Part shown: positions 33,509-42,137 of the stretch, one piece after another
Layout of the letters: the number at the start of each line of letters is the position of its first letter
Position numbering within the stretch: position 1 is the stretch's first letter
Source: Pseudomonas kielensis
Lineage (GTDB): Bacteria > Pseudomonadota > Gammaproteobacteria > Pseudomonadales > Pseudomonadaceae
Length of the DNA: 64,000 nucleotides
Assembly: GCF_014236655.1 (NCBI RefSeq)
Contig: NZ_JACMYG010000031.1
Span: 1-64,000 of the forward strand
Direction: 5' to 3'
The notes under the pieces: generated by a model
What the model was told of the DNA's origin: nothing
The model's input: only the letters and a program-made list of their open reading frames with translations
The model's database searches: none
Position numbers and translations under genes: made by a program

Positions 33509-33521
33509 GTGATGTTGAACA
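33508..33521 (-). promoter_or_regulatory. Leader box of the small-gene family
   Basis: Gene-sense TGTTCAACATCACC, followed by AAGCAAACGCAC. Confidence 0.7.
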
Positions 33522-33652
33522 GGCAGCCATAATGAAATTTCGGAAGCCCGGGCGTTTGGGCAAATAGTGACTCTTTAGGAGCATGTTTTCCTTGTAGGAA
33601 GCAGAGCGATGCTAAAGAATCATGGCTTATTGATATCGGGGACAAAACAGCT

Positions 33653-34183
33653 ATGTTGCTGACCATCGGGATGTTCATCGCGGCCTTTGCTGTTATCTGG
33701 CTGATGCTCGTTTTCTTGTTACTCATACACGAATCAGGTCACTTGATACCGATGCAGAAGATGGGAATCAAGCCCGACAAATTGATCATCGGCGGGGTGA
33801 AACTCTTTTCATTCCGGAAGTCAGGGATCATTCACGAGGTCGGCTTGATACCGCTTTGGGCCTACGTGGTAAGCACGGACTACGAAAAGGCGTCTTCTCG
33901 CCAGAGAGCGATCATTGCGGCCGGAGGCCCGCTTATCTCGGCCCTCACCGGCATTCTGTTTTTTGGCGTTTATTACTTGTTTCCTAACTGGCAGACGCTG
34001 GTTGCCGCACAGGGTTCGATTCTTCTGGCGGTCACGAACATCATCCCCCTGCCTCCACTGGATGGTTGGACCATTGCGGAGCACTTTCTAAAGCAGCGTG
34101 GGATCCACATCGACGACCGCAACCGCAAAGTGCTCCTGGGCATCGGAATTTCGACGATAGTTTTGATTACCCTGGTGCTCTAA
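33653..34183 (+). CDS. Site-2-protease-like intramembrane metallopeptidase (M50)
   Basis: 176 residues, about five hydrophobic segments. LLLIHESGHLIPMQKMG carries the HExxH zinc site in the first membrane region and TNIIPLPPLDGWTIAEHF carries the NxxPxPxLDG third ligand of the family. Members cut membrane-spanning substrates, often anti-sigma factors or signal peptides. Single gene, no PDZ domain, small for the family. ATG 33653 follows CGGGGACAAAACAGCT. Confidence 0.88.
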   Translation: MLLTIGMFIAAFAVIWLMLVFLLLIHESGHLIPMQKMGIKPDKLIIGGVKLFSFRKSGIIHEVGLIPLWAYVVSTDYEKASSRQRAIIAAGGPLISALTGILFFGVYYLFPNWQTLVAAQGSILLAVTNIIPLPPLDGWTIAEHFLKQRGIHIDDRNRKVLLGIGISTIVLITLVL

Positions 34184-34198
34184 CCAATTACATTCCGC

Positions 34199-34212
34199 TG
34201 TGCGACCTCTCC
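34199..34212 (+). promoter_or_regulatory. Leader box of the small-gene family
   Basis: TGTGCGACCTCTCC (CAT replaced by CCT), then GTGGCAAGTAACCCCTCAGGAG; begins 15 bases after the protease stop codon. Confidence 0.5.
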
Positions 34213-34243
34213 TGTGGCAAGTAACCCCTCAGGAGATCGACAA

Positions 34244-34651
34244 ATGAACACCCCTTCCGTAGCACAATCCCCCCAAAAAACACGCCCAGGCTTCTTCGAG
34301 GAAGCCTTTCGCGATGCTGTAATACCGCAACACCTTCGCACCTTTGCGGAAGCCTTCTGCACACGCTTCGAGGTTCGTGGAATCTGTGATCCCATGTACT
34401 GCGCCAACGTCGCCGCCTTTGAAACGGGACTCGGGGATGGCAGCGGAAATTTCAACGCTGTTAAAACGCCCACGGAAGCAGACATCGCCATTGTGGCCGA
34501 TCGATTGCTTTTCGCTTATTCAACCTGCATTTCCGCCGCCTCCACCGGCACAACGCAAGAAACCATCGCAACAATGCTGCGCGATGCCCTAAATGGTTCC
34601 AGCCTCGAAGAACTGCTGCCGGCCCCTGTGCCAGCCCTGCAATCCCATTAA
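34244..34651 (+). CDS. Hypothetical protein
   Basis: 135 residues, helical, three cysteines (TFAEAFCTRFEVRGICDPMYCAN). No family recognised. Start after CTCAGGAGATCGACAA. Own leader and terminator. Confidence 0.74.
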   Translation: MNTPSVAQSPQKTRPGFFEEAFRDAVIPQHLRTFAEAFCTRFEVRGICDPMYCANVAAFETGLGDGSGNFNAVKTPTEADIAIVADRLLFAYSTCISAASTGTTQETIATMLRDALNGSSLEELLPAPVPALQSH

Positions 34652-34662
34652 CCATCCACCCG

Positions 34663-34682
34663 CCGCCTGCATCCGCAGGCGG
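34663..34682 (+). terminator. Intrinsic terminator
   Basis: CCGCCTGC-ATCC-GCAGGCGG followed by nine T residues. Confidence 0.93.
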
Positions 34683-34720
34683 TTTTTTTTTGCACCGAAC
34701 ATACTGTTTTCGTCTTTTCG

Positions 34721-34753
34721 GATACTGATGGCGTATTGTCGCATGTTAATATT
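34721..34753 (+). promoter_or_regulatory. Possible diverged TACGYGTTATG-type site
   Basis: GATACTGATGGCG then GTCGCATGTTAATATT upstream of the 34781 gene; weak match to the element-wide site. Confidence 0.3.
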
Positions 34754-34780
34754 CGGAGATATTCTGACAAGGAGTTGACC

Positions 34781-35578
34781 ATGCTCAGCCCGCAGCACAT
34801 TCCTACCCTCGACACTCAGCAGCCCAGTGTTTGCGAGAGCGGCGTAGCCTGGCTACCACAGGTGGTCATTGATCTTTCGTTCTGGCATGGCGGGCGCAAG
34901 CTGAAGGATTTGGAGAGGTTCGAATGGCCCGGGGATATCGTCGAGGGGCCAGCGCTGGCGCATGCACAACAAAATTGCGCTCTTTTCGGTATCGAGCAGT
35001 CATCCACCCTAGAAATGTGGGCGTTCCGTTCGGATTGGATCATCGCCAAAACACGTTCGGAGATAGATCAGCATTGGTCCTCCGTAGCGCCTAATCCACG
35101 CGCAGCACACAAGATCTTGGTGAGTCATCGACCGGTATGGTCGTCGAAGCAAGGTACGCTACCGCCGTTACTCCAGTGGCGGACATTCGAGGCCGGGTTC
35201 ATCAAATTTGTATCCGTGAAAAGCACCTTGTCCCCCAATGATGACTGGTCGGAACAGATCACCGCTCTACTCGTCGAGCCGGCGCTCATGGCTGGTCTGC
35301 AAGACTTGGCACTCGTCGATGGGCGGATCACCGACCTCAAGGTAGTTCATCGCGGCCATTGCGGCGGTGGTTCCCAGCTCATCCTGGTGACGGGTACCGT
35401 CCGGGTGGCCATCGGCCCGCATGCAAACCGGTCAAGTGAGCCAGACGTTGAGCAGGCGGTAAACAGCTTCTTGGATGTTCAACTGTTACCAACTACCGAG
35501 CTCCTCGAGCTGGATACGAGCGACACCGTCTTGAGGCCAACGGCTTGGCGCATAGCGATTATCCCAGAATCGATTTAA
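34781..35578 (+). CDS. Hypothetical protein upstream of ParB-like gene
   Basis: 265 residues, soluble. VVIDLSFWHGGRKLKDLERF, LEMWAFRSDWIIAKTRSEID, LLQWRTFEAGFIKFVSVKS. No family recognised. ATG 34781 follows ACAAGGAGTTGACC. No terminator before the ParB-like gene, but a TACGYGTTATG-type site at 35581 gives that gene its own start signal. Confidence 0.75.
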   Translation: MLSPQHIPTLDTQQPSVCESGVAWLPQVVIDLSFWHGGRKLKDLERFEWPGDIVEGPALAHAQQNCALFGIEQSSTLEMWAFRSDWIIAKTRSEIDQHWSSVAPNPRAAHKILVSHRPVWSSKQGTLPPLLQWRTFEAGFIKFVSVKSTLSPNDDWSEQITALLVEPALMAGLQDLALVDGRITDLKVVHRGHCGGGSQLILVTGTVRVAIGPHANRSSEPDVEQAVNSFLDVQLLPTTELLELDTSDTVLRPTAWRIAIIPESI

Positions 35579-35580
35579 AG

Positions 35581-35614
35581 GATACATAACACGTAGCAAT
35601 ACTTCTGTTATGAT
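35581..35614 (+). promoter_or_regulatory. TACGYGTTATG-type double site
   Basis: GATACATAACACGTAG followed by CTGTTATGATC: two half-sites CATAAC / GTTATG in inverted arrangement, the second an extended -10 (TG-T-TATGAT). Probable promoter/operator of the ParB-like gene. Confidence 0.62.
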
Positions 35615-35686
35615 CAGCGCGCCGTTGAATCTTTCTGCTCTATGCCCACCATCGTGGCCGGGGGCAAGACACCGCTTACATGCTCC

Positions 35687-35700
35687 TGTCTAGCATCACC
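35687..35700 (+). promoter_or_regulatory. Leader box of the small-gene family
   Basis: TGTCTAGCATCACC then GAAAGCAAGTTCAACG, about 75 bases downstream of the promoter-like site at 35581, so inside the transcript. Confidence 0.62.
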
Positions 35701-35741
35701 GAAAGCAAGTTCAACGATTTTTGACTTTTGGAGATATTCCG

Positions 35742-36755
35742 ATGGACGCTATCACCGTGCAACAAACTGAAGCTGAGCATCAGATGGACCTGGACTTCCG
35801 GCTGCAAATTTTCCCGGGCAGTATCAAGAAAGCGATGGCCAACGGAAATCGGGATGTTGTTGAGGCAGAAGAGGTTCCGATACTGAAATTCGGCTCCAGC
35901 GACCTCTGGAACATCGACCCACGGTGCATAGAGGTAATCCCCGGCTACAACGTTCGGGTTAAGAACGCTAAGTACGCCGAGAAGGTGGAGATTCTCAAAC
36001 AAAACATGATGGAATTTGGGTTTTCCAAAGACAGCCCGTTGAGTGTCTTCGTTACTGATGAAGGTGATGGAAAAACCTCGTTCAAATTGAAACGTGGCCA
36101 CCGACGCCTCGAAGCTGTTCTAGCAGTTATTGCTGCTGGAAAACCGATCAAGACTGTTCCATGTATAGTCGTAAAAGACGCGATATCCGAGCAGGATCTG
36201 ACTGAAGATCTGGCAACCGGAAATAGCGGGGATCCTCTCTCCTCATACGAAAATGCCATCGTGTGTAAGCGTATGAGCCGCTGGCACCCTGACGATCACG
36301 CCATGATTGGTTTGAGGCTTGAACTCTGGCCATCGCAAGTGAGTGATTGTTTGCTTTTGATGAACGGCCCGGCCGAAATCGCGAACTATGTTCGCGACGA
36401 CCTTATTTCTTTCACGCACGCTATAGAACTGCTGAAAGATCACGGCCCTAAAGCCTTGGAAGTCATCGAACAATCGCTGGCACGATCGAGAGCCGCCGGC
36501 AAGACAAAGCTAATGCCACGCTTTGTTCCGGGGAAGGTGATCAAGAAGGCTGTTACTGCTGCGGCGCCGGCGATGAAAGCGGCGATCGACGATATCAAAA
36601 AAGACAAGGCGTTCAGCCAGCTGTCCCCTGAGAACCAACAGAAACTAGAAGCGATCTTGGAGCAATTCAAGAAAGCGGAAGAAGCTGAGGCCCAGTTGAA
36701 CGCAGATAATCCTACGGATGAACCTGAGCTAAACCTCAAGCAAGCAGAGGTATAA
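35742..36755 (+). CDS. ParB-like protein
   Basis: 337 residues. N-terminal ParB/sulfiredoxin domain with FKLKRGHRRLEAVLAVIAAG (the G-H-R-R box) and an acidic SEQDLTEDLATGNSG; the middle has HTH-like helices (LWPSQVSDCLLLMNGPAEIA); the C-terminus is a charged helical tail. A plasmid-type partition or transcription factor using CTP switching in the family. No parA is next to it, so a role as an orphan regulator is possible. ATG 35742 with TTTTGGAGATATTCCG. Ends in a strong terminator. Confidence 0.82.
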   Translation: MDAITVQQTEAEHQMDLDFRLQIFPGSIKKAMANGNRDVVEAEEVPILKFGSSDLWNIDPRCIEVIPGYNVRVKNAKYAEKVEILKQNMMEFGFSKDSPLSVFVTDEGDGKTSFKLKRGHRRLEAVLAVIAAGKPIKTVPCIVVKDAISEQDLTEDLATGNSGDPLSSYENAIVCKRMSRWHPDDHAMIGLRLELWPSQVSDCLLLMNGPAEIANYVRDDLISFTHAIELLKDHGPKALEVIEQSLARSRAAGKTKLMPRFVPGKVIKKAVTAAAPAMKAAIDDIKKDKAFSQLSPENQQKLEAILEQFKKAEEAEAQLNADNPTDEPELNLKQAEV

Positions 36756-36765
36756 GTGTTGTTGC

Positions 36766-36793
36766 AGCCCCTACAGTATCCACTGTAGGGGCT
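36766..36793 (+). terminator. Intrinsic terminator
   Basis: AGCCCCTACAGT / ACTGTAGGGGCT stem followed by TTTTC. Confidence 0.92.
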
Positions 36794-36796
36794 TTT

Positions 36797-37204
36797 TCAT
36801 GTCCGCCTGGAAAGCCAGGTAGCCAGTCTCATCAACCAGGTAGCCCTGACCTGTGTCCGTACTACGCTTTCACCCTTCTTCCATTCCACAGTGACCACTC
36901 CATCGGCACCCGAACACAAAAACGAAAAACGAGTGAAGCTGCGGCACTGATCGCACGCTGCCAGGCCTTTGAGCCTGTAGGTATCTGCCATGACCATGCA
37001 GACCATACCTCGTTGATGCTGTGCACGCAGAACCCGGGCGCATTGGGCGCAATCGATTTCTAATTGATCGAGACGTGTGCCATCGGCAAAGAAAAGGGGC
37101 AACAGCATCTTCATGGGTTTTTCTGAATACCATTGCGTTACAGCCTTGATTACCACTTCGTCAGGCACTGTTGCTCTCCGTACTGTGCTCTCTGTTCCAC
37201 CCAT
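36797..37204 (-). CDS. Hypothetical protein with two CxxC pairs
   Basis: 135 residues (start MGGTESTVRRA). DCAQCARVL and ACDQCRSF form a likely zinc ribbon in the middle; C-terminus basic (TWLMRLATWLSRRT). Overlaps the end of the upstream HTH gene by 44 bases. Last gene of the 38630-36797 operon. No family recognised. Confidence 0.7.
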   Translation of the reverse strand: MGGTESTVRRATVPDEVVIKAVTQWYSEKPMKMLLPLFFADGTRLDQLEIDCAQCARVLRAQHQRGMVCMVMADTYRLKGLAACDQCRSFTRFSFLCSGADGVVTVEWKKGESVVRTQVRATWLMRLATWLSRRT

Positions 37205-37832
37205 CGTTGACCGCCTGTAGATAGACCAGCACCCAACCTGGTGCTTGCCGCCCTCCTCGCTCCCAATGCCCGACGGCCGCGTAAGCGCGATCAAGCTCTG
37301 CGGCCAGTTGTTGCTGAGTCCACTTCAGGACCTGGGTTCGAATACGACGAATATCATCCCCTGAAATGTCGGTTGAGGGGGAAGAGACTTGTCGCGACAG
37401 CAAGGCGCCGGTTAACGACAATACGGCGGCAGGCACAGCCCCACGCTCCCATTTAGCAACTTGGGCACTGGACACCCGTAGGACTTGGGCAAGTTCACGC
37501 TGGGTTAGACCAGCAACCCGGCGCAATACTGCCAGATCGCCCTCGCTTGCGACGGTTAGGACGATACCGTGCTCCTTGACCATATCGTCGCGGTAGCAGC
37601 GTGCAGCCTTCTTGGCACGCTGTGGACCGCCGTAAGCCTGGTCGCGGAAATGGCGATCGGCGACGAATTGGCCATCCTTCATCAACCGAACACGCCAACC
37701 AGCATCTGATGGAGTGGCGACCCGGTGATCCCGGGTGATTCCCTGCATCTCGGGATCGGAGTGACGACGTACGGCTCGTACCGGTAGCGGGTTTGGTCGA
37801 GGCCCTATTTTCAACGGGATATCAGTCGACAT
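37161..37832 (-). CDS. Transcription regulator: AP2-like domain plus two HTH domains
   Basis: 223 residues. Residues about 45-85 (WRVRLMKDGQFVADRHFRD, then RAKKAARCYRD) look like a bacterial AP2/ERF-type DNA-binding fold; two XRE-type helix-turn-helix units follow: LRRVAGLTQRELAQVLRVSS..KWERG and IRTQVLKWTQQQLAAELDRA..HWERG. Three DNA-binding modules in one chain is unusual. It is a candidate controller of the shared TACGYGTTATG sites, one of which drives its operon. Follows the 37854 membrane gene by 22 bases. Confidence 0.78.
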   Translation of the reverse strand: MSTDIPLKIGPRPNPLPVRAVRRHSDPEMQGITRDHRVATPSDAGWRVRLMKDGQFVADRHFRDQAYGGPQRAKKAARCYRDDMVKEHGIVLTVASEGDLAVLRRVAGLTQRELAQVLRVSSAQVAKWERGAVPAAVLSLTGALLSRQVSSPSTDISGDDIRRIRTQVLKWTQQQLAAELDRAYAAVGHWERGGRQAPGWVLVYLQAVNDGWNREHSTESNSA

Positions 37833-37853
37833 AAATCGTCCAAGTAAGGTCGA

Positions 37854-38630
37854 TCAATCCGCACTGCCATCAACAGCACTGCCCGCGAGCTCGTTGACCT
37901 GGTCATCGGCTGCGTAAAACCTACCGCCCCCCAGCAACATGGTAGTCATGCCCATATCGGGCAAGGTCAGTTTCGATGCGTCATCGGCATTTGCGCCTTT
38001 GGGCTGCACCTTTGCCGGCATGGGGATGGTTGCTGCTTGAAGAGGGATTGGCTCCAATGAGCTCAATGCGTTCTGTGGCCGTGATTGAGGTTTCGGGAGC
38101 GGCAACGGATTGGACCGCCGGGGCATCAGTAACGGCTCACTCCCCTCCTCACTCTCCGGTAGTACGGTTGTCATTGAGCTTTCAAGGGTGTCGAACAGTT
38201 CATCAGACCGGGACATCAATTTTCGGAAAACTGAGTCTGTGAGGTCCTGATGCCGGCGAAGATTGCCGATGGCGCGAACGGTATCTGTAGATATCGCGTC
38301 CAGAGCATGTCGAAGTTCTGTCCTGGTCGCGTGGGTCAAGTAGTTGCTCTTGAACAACGTGCGTTCAGCCTCCTCTATGCGGACTGCAAGTTTTTCCATC
38401 GCCCTCAGCTGCCGCTGTTCACGCTGTTCCTGAGTTTTGGAGAAACGGCGGACGCGTTGAAGCCAGTAATACCCCCCCGCAACCAGGGCAATGGCCATGC
38501 CCGATGCAATCACCGGTGATGTACCTGAATGAGGGCTCTCCGGAAACAGAGAAAAACCGTAGGATGTCGACACCAAAAGGGGCCCCGTCAGCACCCCTGT
38601 TACCACTGCCAAGACCATTGGTTTGTACAT
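37854..38630 (-). CDS. Membrane-anchored hypothetical protein
   Basis: 258 residues. Two N-terminal hydrophobic segments (VLAVVTGVLTGPLLVSTSYG and VIASGMAIALVAGGYYWLQ), a long coiled-coil (KTQEQREQRQLRAMEKLAVR to about 130) and a Pro-rich tail. Could be a T4SS or partition accessory protein; no family recognised. First gene of an operon behind the site at 38671. Confidence 0.72.
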   Translation of the reverse strand: MYKPMVLAVVTGVLTGPLLVSTSYGFSLFPESPHSGTSPVIASGMAIALVAGGYYWLQRVRRFSKTQEQREQRQLRAMEKLAVRIEEAERTLFKSNYLTHATRTELRHALDAISTDTVRAIGNLRRHQDLTDSVFRKLMSRSDELFDTLESSMTTVLPESEEGSEPLLMPRRSNPLPLPKPQSRPQNALSSLEPIPLQAATIPMPAKVQPKGANADDASKLTLPDMGMTTMLLGGGRFYAADDQVNELAGSAVDGSAD

Positions 38631-38982
38631 ATGAGCTCCAACGCCAAGCTTGCTTGTTAGAATGATGTTTAAGATACATAACGCGTAAACGTACGCCTAA
38701 TGCATTACACCCTTTCAAGACGTTCTTGTCACGCTGAAAGAAGAACTCAACTCGATGCACTCGTGGTTTAGTCCAGAGAATCTGACGCTGAAGAACAGGG
38801 TCTGCCTCGCCAGCAAACCTCTGGGGGGCAATGCCGTCAGTTATTAATTCGTCCCCTTCGTTCTGCGAGTTCGAAAAAGCACCTGGCCCGATCGCCACCG
38901 GGTATCACAGCCAAGATCCGTTCGAAGTCACAGGTATAAGCTTCCCCAAGAGCTTTCCATCAGATTTCATCCGGATCAATAA
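38631..38982. other. Intergenic stretch with promoter/operator site
   Basis: Contains the TACGYGTTATG-type site (38671-38696). A 30-codon plus-strand frame (38755-38847, MHSWFSPENLTLKNRV...) reads protein-like but has no good ribosome site. Nothing else seen. Confidence 0.4.
38671..38696 (-). promoter_or_regulatory. TACGYGTTATG-type promoter/operator site
   Basis: Gene-sense GTTTACGCGTTATGTATCTT, about 45 bases before ATG 38630. Confidence 0.65.
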
Positions 38983-39396
38983 CTACATCTGGTCCAATTT
39001 GAAGGACCCTGCCTTGGCACCGGCGATAACGTCTGATTTCAAATTGGTCAGCACCGTCTCGCTCTCCTGGGCGACACCGTGGCCACGAATCCCTCCAGTA
39101 GGCACCCAGTAGGTTTTTCCTGTACCTGACTCAATCACTTTCCGGTGAAGGGTCACCGAGTAGCTGTAGAGCCGCTGGCCAGGCATGTAGTCGCCGGTCT
39201 CGACGATCGCGAACAACTGGTAGTCGCTCCCAAGCTGGGAAACGGCCGTAGGAAGGTTTGAAACGATCGTGTCCTTGATCTGGCCTTGGGGAATGTCGGT
39301 CGCGTTCGACGACAAGGTCATTTCAACCGCTTGAGCGTTCGCCCAGAACAGGCAACCGCATAGGATGGCCGACCACTGAAGCTGTTTAATCATCAT
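38983..39396 (-). CDS. Periplasmic hypothetical protein
   Basis: 137 residues with a signal peptide (QWSAILCGCLFWANAQAVE). Mature part is strand-rich: DTIVSNLPTAVSQLGSDYQL, RLYSYSVTLHRKVIESGTGK. No family recognised. Follows the 39416 gene closely; last gene of the 41398-38983 operon. ATG 39393 is an equal start choice. Confidence 0.72.
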   Translation of the reverse strand: MMIKQLQWSAILCGCLFWANAQAVEMTLSSNATDIPQGQIKDTIVSNLPTAVSQLGSDYQLFAIVETGDYMPGQRLYSYSVTLHRKVIESGTGKTYWVPTGGIRGHGVAQESETVLTNLKSDVIAGAKAGSFKLDQM

Positions 39397-39415
39397 GAAA
39401 TCTCTACAATTGAAG

Positions 39416-40738
39416 TTAGGCTTCACAGGCAACCGGGGCGAGCTCAATGCACTCCCCGCGCTGTTGAAGCATCATGCTAAAAATGCCGGTATCGATCGGA
39501 TCTCCCTTGTCCACGTGCTCCCGCAGCATGCGGCTCAGTGTTATGGCTGAGCATTGATCCTTACGGTGCCACCCATCACGCCCCTTTGCGCGAGACTTGG
39601 CCATCTTGACCTTCAGCTGCACCGAAAACTCGTTAATGGCTTCCTCGTCCTTTTCGGACTCAGCAGCGGCCTCGGGCGCGTTATAACGGCGAATAAGCGA
39701 ATCCCCCTCACCTTTCACCGGAATCAACACGTCGACTGCGCCTAACGCATTCAGGGCGCGTGGTACCACTTCTGGATTCGCTCGATATGCAGTGCTCAGT
39801 GCGTCAAGCCAAACGCGCTCGATCGCTAGGCCGTCGGTACCGGCCTTCGCGAGGGAGCCTGCCTCATTTTTGGCATCCATCAACCACAACATCGTATTGC
39901 AGGACGGGCATGGCTTCGCATGTTCAGGGGATATCAACGTTAATTTCGGATCAGCAAGGAATCCACTGCCGTCGCATTGCCGCACACCGTCGTGATATCG
40001 GCACGGGTGATTTTGAGCCGCGGACTCGCCCAGGTTGAATTCATCTTCTGCCAGGACAGTGGCATCCGCCGTCCGTGCTATGCGGGCGAGTTCGCGGGCT
40101 GCTTCATCTGGTGGGAAGTCGGCAAGATCACGAATCAAACGATTGAGCCTCCGCTTGAGGTAATCCATATCGAGGCCAAACCGATTCTTTCCCGCGCAGG
40201 CCGGGCGGACTTGAGCTAATCCATCGATTACGGCCTGACTGATTCGCGTGAGGTACACGAAGTCTGGATTCTGTCCTTCCGCATGCCCCGCCGCGTAAAA
40301 CCACTCGTCACCGAACAGATCAGTCATGAGAATTGAGGGCAGCGATTCAAAAGCCATATAACCACGTAAGCTTTCGCAAGCGTTGTAGAGCCGGCGAGCT
40401 TCATCCTTCTCGAGAGAATCGTAATCGAGACTGATGCCGAGACGCCGCTCCACGACGACACGTTTGGCATAGGCCACAAGCAGAGACTCGTCGTATACCG
40501 TCTGCCTCATCATCGGTGCCAGTGCTGATGCCAAATATTCAGCGTTCTGCCAGGCAACGAATTCAGCGATTGAGTTGGCACCGGTGTTGTTCCACTGATG
40601 GCTCCAGCTTCGCCCAAAGCAGGTAACTGTAAGGCTACCGCGGTACCGCCCTAAATCTTGCAAGATACACGTCACAGGATCGAGCGCATCCGCGCCTGTA
40701 ATCTCGAGTTTTTGGATCGTTGATGCCTCAACCTGCAT
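39416..40738 (-). CDS. Large hypothetical protein
   Basis: 440 residues. FGRSWSHQWNNTG in the first third, LVAYAKRVVVERRLGISLDY, a Cys cluster HPCRYHDGVRQCDGSGF and KPCPSCNTML (about 260-300, possible zinc site), basic C-terminal MAKSRAKGRDGWHRKDQC. No family recognised; phage/plasmid replicons often carry one such protein in a regulated operon. GAGG before ATG 40738. Confidence 0.72.
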   Translation of the reverse strand: MQVEASTIQKLEITGADALDPVTCILQDLGRYRGSLTVTCFGRSWSHQWNNTGANSIAEFVAWQNAEYLASALAPMMRQTVYDESLLVAYAKRVVVERRLGISLDYDSLEKDEARRLYNACESLRGYMAFESLPSILMTDLFGDEWFYAAGHAEGQNPDFVYLTRISQAVIDGLAQVRPACAGKNRFGLDMDYLKRRLNRLIRDLADFPPDEAARELARIARTADATVLAEDEFNLGESAAQNHPCRYHDGVRQCDGSGFLADPKLTLISPEHAKPCPSCNTMLWLMDAKNEAGSLAKAGTDGLAIERVWLDALSTAYRANPEVVPRALNALGAVDVLIPVKGEGDSLIRRYNAPEAAAESEKDEEAINEFSVQLKVKMAKSRAKGRDGWHRKDQCSAITLSRMLREHVDKGDPIDTGIFSMMLQQRGECIELAPVACEA

Positions 40739-40765
40739 GGTGAACCTCCTGAGTGAGGGAGAGTG

Positions 40766-41398
40766 CTATAGAAAAATGGATTGAGAGGTCGATGGCGGCG
40801 AGGGGGGCTGAGTTTCAAAAACAGTTTGCGCTTCTGGTACGACGTCAATGCCTATTACTGCGCTAGCCGCTACCTTGGCGGCGGCAATAACCGAGCAATC
40901 AGCCTGGGACCAGTAAACAAACGCGGAGCTGCCGCTCAGCCGCACGGTACTCGTCGGGCGAGTCCGCATCAGGTGCTCCACTTCAAATACAACCCATGCG
41001 GAATCGAACGGAAGTTCGCGGTTTTCAATCCAAAAAAGGGCGGTTGGAATTTTGAAGAGCATTTCGTAGGCCGCAAAAGCCGCCGTCGCCAGCGGGTCCT
41101 GACTCTTCTTGAGTTGAGCCATTACTGGCCCTAATTTCCTCAAAGTCTTGAGCCGGATGTCCTTCGCCCAGCTAACCGCGTTTTCACGCCCGGCGAGTGC
41201 TGGAAGGGCTACCGGGAAGAAGCCAGTATCAGGATGCTCGACCAATCGCCCAAGCCTTGCTCGACACTCACCACAAACAGTGGCGGTTGCGTACAAGGTG
41301 TCACTACGGCGCCCACTGCGGCCCTTGCTGCTAAAGCTGTACATGTCGATGTGACCGCACAGCCTTTTGGTCATAGAAGAAATATGGGCGTTGCTCAT
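40766..41398 (-). CDS. Hypothetical protein
   Basis: 210 residues. N-terminal MSNAHISSMTKRLCGHIDMY, ATVCGECRARLGRLV (CxxC), middle helical part and a serine/proline-rich end. Start MSNAHISS fits AAAGGAGATCTTG. No family recognised. First gene of the 41398-38983 operon. Confidence 0.72.
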   Translation of the reverse strand: MSNAHISSMTKRLCGHIDMYSFSSKGRSGRRSDTLYATATVCGECRARLGRLVEHPDTGFFPVALPALAGRENAVSWAKDIRLKTLRKLGPVMAQLKKSQDPLATAAFAAYEMLFKIPTALFWIENRELPFDSAWVVFEVEHLMRTRPTSTVRLSGSSAFVYWSQADCSVIAAAKVAASAVIGIDVVPEAQTVFETQPPSPPSTSQSIFL

Positions 41399-41454
41399 CA
41401 AGATCTCCTTTCGCACCAGAGTGCTCATGGTTAGATACGCGCCTTGCATCGCAA

Positions 41455-41479
41455 GGATTCATAACACGTATACTTAATC
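41455..41479 (-). promoter_or_regulatory. TACGYGTTATG-type promoter/operator site
   Basis: Gene-sense AAGTATACGTGTTATGAATC; extended -10 reading TG-T-TATGAA. Drives the 41398 operon. Confidence 0.68.
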
Positions 41480-41512
41480 TATGATCGAAAGAAGTCAATC
41501 GGCAAAGCGAAT

Positions 41513-42136
41513 TCAAGCAGTTGGGAGAAGGGACAGAATCAAAGGTCCCATGTCTTGTGCGGTGAACGATTCGGTGATGGCCACCTTCACCAGAAATGGA
41601 ATTGGCCTCTGCCCTTCGCGAAGATCAGTCAGTTCGCTCAGTGACAACCCTAAACGCTCTGCAAGCCCGGCCAGTTCAACGCCGGCAATCGCTGCCAGGC
41701 CATCAAAAAACCCAGCAAGGACTTCAGTCGTCTCACCCGCATCGAGGCGATCAAAGAAGCCGTAAATAAGCGTTCTGCGAACAAAGGAAGATTGGCCGTC
41801 AGCTGCGACGACGGCCTCTTTGACAGCGGATGGCAGCGCTGCGATGAGGGATGAGAGATTCATCTCAACACCCATTGCAGAAAGGATACGTACTCTGGCA
41901 GCTGGGGGTAACGGACGCATAAGGATTCGGCACTGCCGAATCATGGAAATACTGATACCGATACGCTTGCTCAATTGGGTATCGGACCAGCCCTGTTCCA
42001 GGCGGAACAAATCCATCACCTCAGCCCACTGGGCGTTGCTTAAACCGGCCGGGGCTGTAGCGAAAAACTTGCTCCTGGAGGTAAGGTTGCGAACCGGCTC
42101 GTCAGCAACCGATGCGATTTCAGAAACGCCAAACAT
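41513..42136 (-). CDS. HTH-containing putative regulator
   Basis: 207 residues. A Cro/KorB-like helix-turn-helix at about 45-75 (EQGWSDTQLSKRIGISISMI) and a second weaker one near the C-terminus (LAERLGLSLSELTDLREGQ). Could repress the shared promoter family; the closest TACGYGTTATG site lies upstream of its partner gene at 42404. ATG 42136 starts three bases after the stop of the 42138 gene. Confidence 0.7.
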   Translation of the reverse strand: MFGVSEIASVADEPVRNLTSRSKFFATAPAGLSNAQWAEVMDLFRLEQGWSDTQLSKRIGISISMIRQCRILMRPLPPAARVRILSAMGVEMNLSSLIAALPSAVKEAVVAADGQSSFVRRTLIYGFFDRLDAGETTEVLAGFFDGLAAIAGVELAGLAERLGLSLSELTDLREGQRPIPFLVKVAITESFTAQDMGPLILSLLPTA

Positions 42137-42137
42137 A

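Noticed and set aside
38755..38847. 30-codon plus-strand ORF (MHSWFSPENL...)
   Set aside because: Protein-like but no Shine-Dalgarno and no supporting paralogue; kept only as a note.
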